The notes under the pieces are model-generated. The model had not been told where the DNA came from, searched no databases, and saw nothing but the letters and a program-made list of their open reading frames with translations. A stretch of DNA of 64,000 nucleotides, taken from Alopecurus myosuroides (lineage: Eukaryota > Streptophyta > Magnoliopsida > Poales > Poaceae). A program made the translations under genes and the position numbers. Below, in pieces: positions 44,461-55,719 of this stretch. Position 1 is the first letter of the stretch, and each line of letters starts with the position of its first letter. The stretch spans positions 137,124,682-137,188,681 of the forward strand of contig CM054062.1 in the NCBI GenBank assembly GCA_028641055.1. Direction: 5' to 3'.

Positions 44461-47200
44461 CTAGAATGATCCGTCGCTGCTGATGTCCCCCCACCTGACG
44501 TTGTAGTTGGCGGCGAGGTAGTGCGCGCCGACAGGGCCCCGGCTGCCGTACGGATAGAGCTCGGGCGCCACCCTCTTTTCCTCGAGCTCCCTGAGCACCG
44601 GCGTGAAGATGGCCCATGCCGCGTCCAGCTCGTCGCTCCGTATGAAGAGCCGGCGCTCCCCCTCGATGGCGTCCAGGAGCAGCCTCTCGTAGGCGTCCGG
44701 TATCTCCCGCTGGTACGTCTCGGAGTAGAAGAGGTTGAGGTTGCTGCTGTCGAGCCTCATCCCGAGGCCGGGCACCTTGTTGTTGATCTTGAGGTAGATG
44801 GCCTCGTCGGGCTGCACCCGGAGGACGAGCTCGTTGGTGGCCATGTCCAGGTCCGTGCCGACGTTGCCCCTGTACAGGTTCCCCGGCACGCGCCTGAACT
44901 GCACCCTGATCTCCGCGCGCCGGGTGTGCAGGGCCTTGCCGGCTTTCATCAGGAACGGGACGCCGTCCCACCGCGCGTTGTCGATGAAGAGCGCCGCCGC
45001 CGCGAAGGTCGGGGTGACGCTCCCGTTCGGCACCATAGGGTCGTCCACGTAGGCCGGGTAGGACTTGCCGCCGCGTGTGTGGCCCTTGTACTGCCCCACC
45101 ACCACGTCCTCCAGCTTTAGCTTCCTCATCGATCGCAGCACTTTCACCTGAACCAAACAAAACAACAGCAGATGTTTAGTGGTGCGCAGGAGTAAATAAT
45201 GCACGCAATTGGGATGCTCGTTTGATTGCTCATGCTACTGCACAGTATATTCGATCGCAACCTTCTCGTTGCGAATGTCCTCGGCGGCGAGGCTGACAGG
45301 GGTTTCCATGGCAAACAGGGCCAGGATCTGCAGCAAGTGGTTCTGCATGATGTCCCGGATGATCCCGTAGTTGTCGAAGTAGCTGCGATGCAAAACCAAC
45401 AATTGAAAAAATTATCTGCTGGCTTACCAAATGTGTTTCTACTACAATATTTGATGGATCGGAAAGACCGCAGACCCGCCTCGACCCTCGGTGCCAAAGT
45501 CTTCGGAGAATATGAGCTGCACATTCCGAATGTAGTCTCTCGACCACAGTGGTTGGAAGACAAGGTTGGAGAAACGGAGTACAGACAGGTTTTCAACCAG
45601 CTCCTTGCCCAGATAATGGTCAATCCTGTCAAAGCAAATTGATTCCTTCAATTGTACTACTCCCTCCGACCTCATTTAATAGACGCGGATTTAAACTGGA
45701 CATAGTGCAATTGGATGTATAGGCTGTGACCACTAATTCGGATCAGAGGAGTAGTAGTAAATCTCATCAAGGTGTCTCTACAACTGTTGGTCACTGCAAT
45801 ACCTGAAGATTTGCTCCTCCTCTAAGTACATCTTCAGGGATCGGGTGAGCTCCCCTGAGGACTCGTAGTCGCGGCCAAATGGTTTCTCCACTATGAATCT
45901 CGTCCATCCACTCTGACATGAAGCAGTGCGGCTAGCAGACCTTACCACATCCACGAATATGTTTGGTGGAATCGACAGGTAAAATAGCCTGTTTGGTAGC
46001 TTCCCAGCCTGACCAACAACATTTGCGAAGAATTCCTTTTCTTTTCAGGGAATATTTTCAATGAATTCTTCTTTTTGAGGAATATTTTCAATGAATTCTG
46101 CGTTGCAACTACTTCCTATCTCATAGAGAGCAAAGAAATATGTACTAGTATGAATTTAGGGTTACCTCTTTTTCAGTAAGCTTTCTGTCTAATTCGCAAA
46201 ATCCTTCCTCTGAGTTATACTGTCCGGACTGATAGAAGCACCTCTTCAGAAATTGCTCCATCTTATCACTACAGTTGGCCCTATATCATCATCCCAATAT
46301 AACGTGTTACAGACGGAATATACCACTTGCGATTAATGAGCAATGTGAACCAGTGTATGACAACAGAGAACATAAAGTGAACAGAGATCAAGTTGAAATG
46401 CAAATTATAGTAATGGAATGCAAAATCATACAAATAAATGAGACCACAGTATGCGATGTCATTGTACACACTACAATATTTATTTATTGCCAACATTATG
46501 CGATGTGATTGACCACCCAGATCAAGGCGCAACCCAGACAACTCCCATAGCAAGTATGAAAATATGTAAGCGGGTACCTCTGATCAACCCGGCAAGTCAG
46601 GGTCATGCTTATCATGTTCCTGAGCTCATCATCGCTCATCTTGCTACGAGCATAACCAAAAACTGTAAAATGCTGCAGAACAGAGGTTAATACTCCAACG
46701 CCCAAACTGGAGAGAACAGCACCACCGTGTTAACTGAATTAAAAGAAGGCAACCGAAGTCCGAAACCTTGGGTAGCCAGTCCTCGTAGAACAAGGCGAAA
46801 AGCGCCGGGAAGATCTTCTTCTTGGCAAGGTCGCCGGAGGCTCCGACGACCGTGATACTCACAGTGTTCTCTCCCTGCTCCGGCACCACGGCTCCAGCTC
46901 CAGACGAGTTACCATCTAGCACCCCTGCAACAACCACTTCTCGCTCGGTACAGTGTTCTGGTATGGAAGCGGCAGTGAGTTCAGATAGCCGTGCTAGTTG
47001 CAGGTCTGGGTACCATCACTGAAGGAGGCACCGATCTCTGGCTGGCCGTTTGAGGATTTCGCCCTGACAAGGCACCTTCTTCCGGCAGCATGGATCCTCT
47101 GAGGTGGGCAATGGCGGTGGGGTTTGGTGCTTGCATTGGACGGCTGAACTGAGAAAGCGGCGGCAGGAGGGAGATGGAAGCGTAAGCCGATGCTTGCCAT
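44461..47200 (-). CDS. G6PDH: Plastid glucose-6-phosphate 1-dehydrogenase, eight exons
   Basis: It oxidises glucose 6-phosphate to 6-phosphogluconolactone with NADP+, the first step of the oxidative pentose phosphate pathway, here probably in plastids. Exons: 47200-47014, 46924-46767, 46672-46578, 46280-46166, 46008-45803, 45625-45476, 45382-45262, 45147-44461. All introns have GT-AG ends and the joined length is 1719 nt, 572 codons plus stop, in frame throughout, normal for plastid forms. The first 50 residues are rich in Ser, Ala, Arg and Pro, like a plastid transit peptide. GASGDLA (residues 90-96) binds NADP+, EKPFGR is at 226-231, and RIDHYLGKE (254-262) is the active site with its Lys. 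Cys142 and Cys150, eight apart, match the redox-switch pair of plastid forms that thioredoxin reduces. It looks intact; the start and the first 89-bp intron are the least certain parts. Confidence 0.93.
45660..45751. mobile_element. Degenerate Stowaway-like MITE in a G6PDH intron
   Basis: In the intron between 45626 and 45802, TA is followed by CTCCCTCCGACCTCATTTAAT and the far end reads GATCAGAGGAG then TA. The termini are diverged but keep the CTCC...GGAG form and TA duplication. The 92-bp element takes up half of the intron and does not touch splice sites. Confidence 0.5.
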
Positions 47201-47600
47201 TGACGCAGGAAAGAAACAAGAAAAGTTGGGATTATCAATCCATCTGAATCTTCTGTGGACAGATAGATTTGGATGCTTGGTTTGGACGAATGGGGGATTT
47301 GATGTTGTTGATAATGGCTTCCTGACAGTTGGGCTGGGAGATTGGCCGTAGTGGTCCAACGACTGGTGGTCACCAATAAATCATCCAACTCCTCCCAAGA
47401 AAAAAATGTACTAATTGTTTCAAGATATTTCCCTTCTCTCTCTTTATTCTTTTCTTCCTCCCTGCTTGTTTATAGGAATATAATTGTCTTTGCGTGTCAC
47501 AACTCACAAGACATAGCATACATGTAAGCTTAGCAGATTTTACCATATATATGTGAAAGCAATATAATTGTCTTTCCTTCCTCCCATCTATTTGGCCTTA
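47201..47600 (-). promoter_or_regulatory. 5' leader and probable promoter of the G6PDH gene
   Basis: No other gene here. On the minus strand a CCAAT box lies at 47345-47341, about 140 bases before the ATG, and a TATAAAC motif at 47474-47468, about 270 bases before it. Which is used cannot be told from sequence. The plus strand has short open frames that look accidental. Confidence 0.3.
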
Positions 47601-48149
47601 TCGATGTCATCTGTCATGTCTTCTCCTCCACCTCCATGCGCCAGCTAGTGGAACCACCCTAAACCGCTCAGCAACACTGATAGCATATTTGTTTGGTAGG
47701 CTCATGTATTTTACATACAAAGTATAGAAAAACGCTACTAACCATCCGGGGGATCGCACGCGACGCGTCCCCCGGGTCGAGCGAAGGACATGCGTCCAAT
47801 TCGTCACGGAAGAAAATCTAGAGAAAGCCACATACCGAGGCCTACCTTATCTCTAACCTCCTCCACACCTTCTCTTTCGTTCGTGTCTTTTCTCCTTTTC
47901 CTCACGCCGGCCGCATACGTCTTTCTTCCTCAAATCTCCATGGTTGGGTGCCATGAGCGACCTCCAATCCCCATTCCGATGGAAAAGCTTTCTCCTCCAC
48001 TCGCGTTGGTCGTCCCCCTTTCCGATGGAGCCGGCCGAGCAACGAGCTCCACCGCTGACGAGGTCCCGCCGTCCCCCAGCTCGCTCCCCTCGCCGCTGGG
48101 CTGCTCCCCATCCCTTTCTGGGCCGTGAGCCGCCCGGCTCCGGCGGCTA
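47601..48149. other. Unassigned GC-rich region, repetitive-looking
   Basis: About 550 bp with short arginine-, proline- and serine-rich open frames on both strands and a cccccggg word pair at 47740-47780. A partly similar inverted word group occurs at 49025-49055 (gggggatcgg...ccgatccccc). These could be ends of a DNA transposon spanning about 47730-49070, but I cannot pin down termini or a target duplication. Confidence 0.3.
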
Positions 48150-48880
48150 ACACGGCGATGCTACTATAGTGGCCGAGAGGAGCTACGGTAGAGGTGTGGC
48201 GGTGCTACGCTAGAGGTGCGATGGTGCTACCTTAGGTGGACCGTGATGCCGCTCGTCGGAGTAGCGGCGGCACCGGCGCTGCTACCATAGAGGTGATGCA
48301 GTGCTACCGTAGAGGTGTGGTGGTGCTACCTTAAGTGGACTATGGTGCTGCTCGCCGGAGTAGCGGCGGCGCCGTCGCTGCTACCATAAGAGTTGTTGCC
48401 GTGCTACCATAGGTGAACCGTGGTGCTACAATAGAGGTGTGGTGGTGCTACCTCAGGTGGAATATGGTTCTGCTCGCCGGAGTAGCGGTGGCACCGTCGC
48501 TGCTACCATAAGAGTTGTTGCGGTGCTACCATAGGTGAACCGCGGTGCTACAATAGAGGTGCGGCGGTGCTACTGTCGGGGAGCGAGGGTGCTGCTCGCC
48601 GGAGCAGCGGCGACGCAGGCGGTGCTACCATAGAGTTGTCGCGGTGCTCCCATAGGTGGACTGTGGTGCTATCATAGAGGTGCGGAGGTGCTACTGTTGG
48701 GCAGCGAGGGTGCTGCTCGCCGGAGCAGCGGCGGCGCAGGCGGTGCTACCTTAGAGGTGTTGCGGTGCTACCTTAGAGATTTGGTGGTGCTACTGTCGGT
48801 GGGAGGCGGTGCTGCTCACCGGAGTAGTAGTGGCACTGCTCGCCGGAGTAACGGCGGCGCCGGCGATGCTGACATGACAA
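48150..48880. repeat. Degenerate minisatellite with units of about 100-120 bp
   Basis: The block ctgctcgccggagtagcggcg recurs at about 48250, 48349, 48471, 48592, 48712 and 48836, and between these the shorter motif ggtgctacc(a/t)tagaggtg recurs many times, so there is a higher-order unit built on a sub-repeat of about 20 bp. Units differ by substitutions and small length changes. The plus-strand frame at 48688-48915 is a by-product of the repeat, not a gene. Confidence 0.75.
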
Positions 48881-49108
48881 GGGGATTGATAGGATCCCAT
48901 GGCGTTTTGGTGTGAGGGGATTTTTTTTCTTTTGGGGAAGAAGAGATGTGCGGCTCTGCGGGAGTGCAGGGGATGGATAGTCCCTCGTTGACCAGGCAAG
49001 GGGACACGTGTCGGCATATCCATGCGGGGGATCGGAAGACCCGATCCCCCGGGGGACTCTCAGCACGCTCCCAAAGTACATCAGCGCTCGGCAAACAAAA
49101 TACTGTTA

Positions 49109-49186
49109 CCTCCGATCCGGATTAAGTGTACTAAGCTGACACAAAATCCTACTCAACTCCCGACACTAGTTCCGGGTTGGAGGGAG
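49109..49186. mobile_element. Short Stowaway-like MITE remnant
   Basis: TA, then CCTCCGATCCGGATTAAGTG, and at the other end TTCCGGGTTGGAGGGAG then TA. At 78 bp it is shorter than a complete Stowaway, so it is probably an internally deleted copy. Confidence 0.55.
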
Positions 49187-49190
49187 TATA

Positions 49191-49895
49191 GTTTCCCTCC
49201 ATTCTCGGTTTCGAAAAATGAGGGCTAGACCCCTTTCTCCAATACTTCAAAAAATACAGTTTTAGAGAATACTTCAGTTTTAAAACCACATTATTTATTG
49301 GATCCGAACAATTTAAATATACCTTAGTAGAATTGAAGTATTTTATGTATACTTTAAAAACATTTTGATATCAAACAGGGCCTATATCTGGTTTTGTATT
49401 ACACTAGTTGGTATACGGTAGCCGATACAAGCATAATTGTGTCGAAAGGAAGAAGCGAGAAGAAGGATTTAAGCCAGATGGAAGAGAACTTCTCCGCCAA
49501 TTGCTCTAATCTACTAGATGGTCCTCTTTGTCATCCACATGACACTGACGTCCCCATAGCCATCCCCGTCGGCCCAATGGGGTCCGGACACACACACAAA
49601 ATCCCCGATAATGCGCCATCAATTCAGATGGTTCCAAAAATTATCGGGCAAGCCCTTATATGTCCCAATCTTTAGGGCCGGCTCGCTCGTGTTGGACACG
49701 CCTGGCACACAGGAATGAGCCTGACTATGCTCGCCCAGTGATGAGATATACAAAAGTGTAGCTAATTGTCCTATACCCTTCCACATATCCAACGTCCCTC
49801 CTCTTCTAACTGATGTTATCGTCCATTCGGGGCGGATCTTCTCCTACTGGCTGCTGCTATCGTCCATGCGGGTTCAGCTTGGTTGTTGTCCTACC
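49191..49895. other. Intergenic, no gene supported
   Basis: About 700 bp. The part near 49222-49383 is AT-rich and begins gggctaga and ends agggccta, with partly complementary inner stretches (aatacttcaaaaaatac and attgaagtattttatgta), which could be an old hAT-type MITE. The rest has no recognisable element. Confidence 0.35.
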
Positions 49896-50515
49896 CTTCC
49901 CGATTTGCTGACCTCGCGGTGTTTGGCACTCTTGTTGTCGAGGTCGTGGATGCCGGGGCGGCGGCCCTGGAAGGTGGACCGCACTGGCGCTTCTACGACG
50001 AGCGTCGTGGCGGTGGTGGTGGCCTTGCTCTTCCGCCGTGTGGATGGCGAGTAGCGGGCGGTGGGGGTTCCTGGCGTTGGTGGTGGCAATTCCCGGATCA
50101 TGTTCTTGATAGCATTCTTGAGGGTAGTGGGCAGTTCGTCTGGGCGGACGTCGTGTGAAGGTTTTTCCGAGCGAAAGCTCTGCGCCAATGGCGGCGATGC
50201 CTCATGGTATCGTTACGCTCTTGGGGGCGTTGTTGTGGCCACCTTCGCCGCGTTATGACTCCGGGTGAAAGCCCTTGACCATCTTGGTCTCTATGGCGGC
50301 GACGTGCTACACCGTTACCCTCTCGGGGGCGTTATCATGGAGCCTCGTTCCTTCGGGCTTGTTCCCTTGCCCTCGGTGGCAAGTTTGGGTCTCTTTGTTT
50401 TTCTTTTTCCTTTGTTTGATCCGCTTTGTAAGAGGTTCCCCTCATCACTTTGTATCGGTTTGGCCGTTGGACTTTATTTATAAAGTGGGGTGAAAGCCTG
50501 TTTCGAGAGTTCTAA
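49896..50515 (+). mobile_element. LINE 3'-end relic
   Basis: GC-rich sequence with ggcggcg words and a ccgggtgaaagccc stretch ends in GGACTTTATTTATAAAGTGGGGTGAAAGCC (about 50469-50498), which resembles the 3' end of the LINE at 44280-44310. No RT remains. This is taken as a 5'-truncated LINE copy, the usual product of incomplete reverse transcription. Short plus-strand frames in it are not supported as genes. Confidence 0.5.
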
Positions 50516-50673
50516 CTGATGTTGCCACAAATCGTAACTCTCCTTCGACGCCGCCTATGCCCATCCTCCCACACTTCCACATGTACGCCGCCGCTGGTCG
50601 TCATTGTTGGGTGATGTTCTCTTGACTAGCCATAAGGATAGTGATCGATGTGACGAGGTGTGAAGAAGGTAGT
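50516..50673. other. Spacer before the right-hand nested block
   Basis: About 160 bp, nothing recognised. The last five bases GTAGT would be the left target duplication of the element starting at 50674; its partner is outside the window. Confidence 0.4.
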
Positions 50674-51576
50674 TGTCGGTGTCCCGTGTCCGAAGGAACA
50701 CACTAATAGAGAAATGAGAAGTTCAAACGCTGGGGATTGAAACACACAACACTCAAAGAACCTCCAGATTCTGAGGCGATGGGAGACACACACGAACAGG
50801 ACACAGAGTGGATATATAGCAGTTCACCCAGGTTCAGGCCACCATGATGGTGTAAAACCTTACTCTTGTTTGTCTTATGGATTGCACAACCTCAAGAGGT
50901 GTTTTGCCGTACAATGGGGTGGTTCTTCTAGCTAGCTCAGGATCGATCCTTTGCTACGGTCATTCCCCTCCTCCTTTTATACATGCATTGGCCCTCTTCC
51001 CCAATCTTTAGGCGGGAAGGGATACCCATGGTGCCAAAGGAGGGTACCGGCGCACGTCCCTAAGTTACACATGGACGTAGTCCACCACTCAGTAAATTTC
51101 GGTCCATGGCATCCATGGGCTTGACATTAGGGATGACGCTCGAGGAGGGCCATGGTGTTGTCATGGTCTTGTTGCACCAAAGAGGAAACTCTTGGGCGGC
51201 GCTTTGGCGCCACAGATGGGAGGTAGTCCTTAATCACCAAAGAGGAAAGATTTTGCGCATGAGCTCTTGAGCGCTCCTCTCCCGCCGTAATGCGCGCAGT
51301 CGCGCTTCATCCTGTCACCGAGGCAGAGGCACATTGCCCTCTGACGGGGTCACGGGCTCTATAGTGCACCGATCCCTCGTGAGGGCTCCTGAGTGGGACT
51401 TACCCGTGGTAGCATTCTTCTCCTAGCGGATGCAGTCCTCGTAAGGGTCGACCTCTCACGAGGGGTCTTGTTCGTATGGAGCCACTATTGGCTCGTAGGT
51501 TTGACTTGGGCTTATTGTGCCCTTGACTGGGCCTTGGCACACGGCCCGTGGTACCCCTGGATCCACCGGACCGACA
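50674..51576 (-). repeat. LTR of the Tat-type element at 50674
   Basis: It begins TGTCGGTG and ends CCGACA with complementary termini (TGTCGG/CCGACA). A cagttcacccaggttcagg stretch (50819-50837) is comparable with the accaggttcggtacgac part of the LTR at 15254. The second LTR is not in the window. Confidence 0.7.
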
Positions 51577-51990
51577 GTAGCTATGGGCCCGCGTAAACCA
51601 CACGTATGTTGGAGGCGAAACGATGTGGGTCCAAAAAGCTACTGTCATGGCCCAGTTAGGGCACGTGGCACTGTAGTTTGTAGAGGTCGTGCCCCACGAT
51701 CTCCACGACGCCTCGGTTACGCTCTGGCGTGATAACTGTGATACGCCCATAAAGCGTGAGACGCGTCGTCTTGTTTTTCTCATTGCGTCCCATCAGTAAG
51801 GGATGCAGTTGGGGAAATGACGACACCAATCTTATTGATTTTCGATCGTGGAGGAGGCGAGGCGATTGGGAAGAAACATGTCTGAGATCCTATTGAAAGG
51901 AGGCATAGACTTTCTTCCGCGCACCCAGTCCACCTGTCTCCTATTCTCCTTTAAGGCTTAACTCCTACTCCTTCTGAGACCCTAACCCTC

Positions 51991-52077
51991 ATGGCGAGGG
52001 GCCGACGTAATGCCCGTCCTTCGACGGTCGCCGTGGGGCCTATCACCAAGGGTCGAGTCCACTCCACCGCAGCCGTG
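51991..52077 (+). pseudogene. Start of an antisense gene in the Tat-type element, cut by insertion
   Basis: Only 29 codons are visible, basic and alanine rich. The gene starts about 415 bases after the LTR and is cut at 52078 by the next LTR. Assignment depends on position and on likeness in layout to 16351 and 62243, not on domain content. Confidence 0.4.
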
Positions 52078-53611
52078 TGAAAGTACAAGGATGTCGCCTA
52101 AAGGAGGGGGGTGAATAGACGCTTTAAAAATAATTAAGGTTTAGACTTGAATAAATATGGAATAAAACTAGCATTTAATTTATCAAGCACAAAACCAATA
52201 CAAGCTAGGTTTACCTATGTGCACCAACAACTTTTGGGAAGAAAGATATACAACTAGGTGATAGCAAGATAGATGGCTTCAAGCACGATGGCTATCATAA
52301 AGGTAAATGCATAAGTAACAAGCCCGGGTTGAGAAATAACGAAAGTATAAGGAGACACCGATGTGATTACCGATGTTCATTCCCAAGGGAAGTACGTCTT
52401 CGTTGGAGAGGTGTGGAGTCACCAATGCACTCCAATAGCACGGAGGTGAACACCCTATTCTCATGGAGCTTCTCCAGTGAGGGAGATGCTCGCTTCCACT
52501 ATGAGGTCGTCTTGAAGGTGGTGACCAAACCTTACACGATGTTGAGGCTATCTCCACAACTCAATTGGATGCTCTCAACAAAACTTCTTGCAACAAGGTG
52601 GAAGATCCAAGCACTAACCGTCTAGGGTGCTCAATGCACCCAAGAGGAACAACCTCTCCGGTGACCAAGCACCCAAGAGTAATAAGGTCACAAACTTCTC
52701 TTTCACGAATCCCATGGGGAACTCAAACCGATGCACCTAATATAATGGAAAGAACACACAAAGTGGTCAAGTACTTCTTTCCCAAATCCCACCAAAGCAA
52801 ATAATACTATGGAGGGAGGAAGGAGGAAGAACAAGGAAAACACCTACTGAATCCCAAGATCTAGATGCAATGGATTCCCCTCACTAAGAGGAGGGATTGA
52901 TTGATGGAATAATAGATCTAGATCTACTCACTCTTTTCCTCAAGTGGAATCAAGAATCATTGGAGGGATTGAGACTAAGAAAGATCTAGGAAGGTGAACA
53001 ATGGATGAAAGATACTTGAAAATTCGTTGGGGGCCAATGGGGAAGAGAAAGCACCCTTAAATAGGTCCCAAAAAATGTGACTGTTATGGCCAAAACTCGC
53101 CCAGGGGCGGTACTACCGCTAGAGATAGAGGTACTACCACCACGGTGAGTTTTGGTACTATTTTTGGCTGTACTTGGGCGGTAGTGGCCTAGTACTACCA
53201 TTAATAAAACTGCCGGAAACCAGATACGAAAACGGTCATAACTTTGCATCTGGACTCCGTTTTTTATGATCTTTGGCTCGTTGGAATCACAACAATGTGC
53301 TCTACAAGATCATGCAGAGAAACATCATTGTCCAACAATGGAAGGTAAAACCAAATGGGGAAAGGTTAGACCTATCTATAAGAGAAGAACCGGGAAAACC
53401 TTCAACATCAAAAACTCAAAAAGTTTTCATACGAAATTTGTTTTTGATGAACTTGGGCTTGTCATCAAGAACACAGCAACCACCAAAAACTAACAAAGCT
53501 AAAGTCCAAATAAGAACCAAGAAATATGATGCCAATGATGCAAAGGTTTGAGCTCTCTACGGATGATACAGTCATGTTACTCATTCGGGAGCCCCTCTTG
53601 ATAGTACGTTA
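52078..53611 (-). mobile_element. LTR of a Maximus/Sirevirus-like element (partial)
   Basis: It starts TGAAAGTACAAGGATGTCGCC followed by the GGGGGGTGAATAG motif. On the minus strand this is the LTR end with TTCACCCCCCT, familiar from grass LTR elements that I place, with caution, in the Copia Maximus/Sirevirus group. The stretch 52389-52530 matches 57294-57440 in the second such LTR. Towards its right it is rich in GCGGTACTACCGC-like palindromes (53095-53215). At 53612 it is interrupted by a Copia LTR, with CGTTA before it as candidate duplication. No gene is supported; the frames here differ between the two LTR copies. Confidence 0.55.
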
Positions 53612-55706
53612 TGTTAGAGGTATGCCCTAGAGATAATAATATTCAGTTATTATTCTACCTCCAAGTTCAGAATTAAGCTTATGTCATCATGCTACAACCG
53701 CTATAGCACTTGAAAATTGATTTTTCAAAGGAAAATCTTTGTGCGGGTGTGCAGACATAAACAAACAAGAGTTCATAATCTTGTCTCTAAGATTAGCTTA
53801 TGGTTTGTGAGATGATCACATTTTTCTGATCATGGACTTGGATAAAAGTCTAGCAAAACATAAGATTTTATTGTTAGAGTAACAATAGTACTGAACCGAC
53901 CCAAGTGTATGTTGTTGCTAAAAGAGACTAAACAACCATAATGTATTTTAGCAAATACATATGAAGTTGTCATTGACTATAATTCCTATACTATGAGAAT
54001 ATCTAGTGACCACATGATTGAAATATATACTTTGGATACCATCAACCATCTTACCGTAACTGGGGATCATAAGGGTGATATTTGGGTATGACCTAGAAAG
54101 TGTAATAGAACTGAGATCGTTCAAGACAAGTACTTAACTCTTATAGACAATAGAGAGATAAATTCTATGGGCCCTCTCAGTATCACCGATGATATATCGT
54201 GTGTCTATACACAGTGTGATTTATCACAAGGCCAACTGGGGTATGGATGAGAAAAGATAACGATATCGATAAACGAGTTTTATGTGTTATGATCAAAGAG
54301 TTTTATCAGACCAGATCACATAGTCTCACCTCGTGATATCATTGGTATCGTGAAGTTAATGGAATAAGTTCAATGAGTAACTTATAAGGTTCCATCTTTC
54401 TTCGGGAGCAAACAAGAGCCATCATGGACGTCCATGGTCCCGCTGTTGGTTATTGTTCGATAAGTTCCCGAACATGTCTATGTGTTATCGAGGCTTTACG
54501 AGTCACACACTTAAGCCGTGCCAACATTTAATTGATATAATTAATATTTTTTTTATTGGTTTTATGAATGTTTGATGTTGTTATGATGTCATAGAAACAA
54601 GTCCGGTGTCAATTGGAGTGGTTTCGGGAAAGTTGCTATAAAAGAGAAATTATGTCGGTGTTAGGCATAATTTATATGAGAGGTAATAGAGGACATGAGA
54701 TGTCTCCGGGTGTTAGAAATGTGTCTCTAACATTGTTAGATAATATTGATAATTTTTTATATAGGGGACAAGTGGTTTCGGAGGAGTTTCGGGGACTTTC
54801 CATATAAGGAAGAAGTGAAGGGAGGGGCAGATTCCCCCCTCATGGCCGAACCCTATTTTAGGGGGGGATGCCAAGTGGGCCCATGTGGCTTCACAAGATG
54901 GTACTCATGGTCTCGGTATTTTCTTCTGATTTTATTGGAGAGAAAAGGATAAAATAATAAGGGAAAAATAAAATAGGAAGGGAGAGAGGAGGTGGAGTTG
55001 GAATCCACCCCCAATCCAACTTGGGCTAGGGGACGTGGTGCAGCCACCATCATTTGTGCGACCACCCTCCTCCTAGATGAAGTAGGGCTCTTCATCCCCT
55101 ATGGAAAGTTTTATCCTCCCTCCCAGTATATAAATCACTCCAAGGCTCAAAGTAAAACACACAATTGGCTCTCAAGCCTCTCTCTCTCTCTAGTAGAATT
55201 AGAGGGTCTAACTAGAGCTTCTAGTTAGAACCCCTCGAATTGAATTAGAGCCTCTTCTAGTTAGGTTTTGAGGTGTCCTCTCCCGATTTGACCTAGCTCT
55301 AATTCTAGTTTTCTCTCATGTGTTGAGAACTTCCAGCTTCATAAATAACTCTAATCACAGTTGATTAGAGCTACCAATTAGCACCACGGTAATGCTGTCT
55401 CTCTTCACCGATGCCGAGTCCTGGACTGCGGAGTGCTGACGGGTTGACATGAGTGTACGCGTGCACACCCTAAGAGGGATTACACGTGCGATCCTTGACG
55501 AGGGAAGACTTAGCGACATCCTTGCAACTAGGCCTAGTTGTGATAATCTATGATCATTCAGAACTCTTATACGACTACATTGAATCTGATGCCCGGTGAG
55601 TCGTGATCATGATCCTCGTATGTATGGGCATGCCTCGTTATCTGCACATTGATCTTGGCGGACTACATAGGTAAATTTTTTCAAAATTCTGCAGTGTAGA
55701 CCAGCA
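53612..55706 (+). repeat. 5' LTR of the Copia-type element
   Basis: About 2.1 kb. The start TGTTAGAGGTATGCC is clear; the end (CA at 55703 or 55706) is set by the primer site at 55708. A tcccagtatataaatcactcc segment (55122-55142) is a likely TATA region, and the CT-rich ctctctctctagtagaatt follows. No gene in it. Confidence 0.7.
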
Positions 55707-55707
55707 G

Positions 55708-55719
55708 TGGTATCAGAGC
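55708..55719 (+). other. Primer-binding site (tRNA-iMet type)
   Basis: TGGTATCAGAGC, the exact complement of the 3' end of initiator tRNA-Met used by most plant Copia elements. Confidence 0.88.

Larger units (their letters stand above)
50674..52077 (-). mobile_element. Tat-type Gypsy element, left end (3' LTR and start of antisense gene)
   Basis: A 903-bp LTR, TGTCGGTGTCCC...GGACCGACA (50674-51576), is followed by GTAGCTATGGGCCC, the inverse of a polypurine tract, as in the element at 15254. A CT-rich leader then precedes an ATG at 51991 that starts MARGRRNARPSTVAVGPI, the place and style of the antisense gene of this lineage. At 52078 the sequence changes to another LTR. The interior and the other LTR must lie beyond the nested inserts, outside the window. 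Confidence 0.7.

Noticed and set aside
44447..45160. A second long minus-strand frame (237 codons) and a plus-strand frame (44521-45120) over the last G6PDH exon
   Set aside because: They are shadows in other frames of the GC-rich last exon; only one frame carries the dehydrogenase sequence and joins the upstream exons.
46268..46268. Start of exon 4 of G6PDH at the CTGTAG acceptor
   Set aside because: It keeps the frame but deletes four residues, including a cysteine conserved in plastid forms. The acceptor at 46281 restores the expected spacing, so it was chosen; the other is reported as a possible alternative.
48688..48915. A glycine-rich protein frame in the upstream region of the gene
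   Set aside because: The frame is made by the minisatellite; all frames of such an array can stay open.
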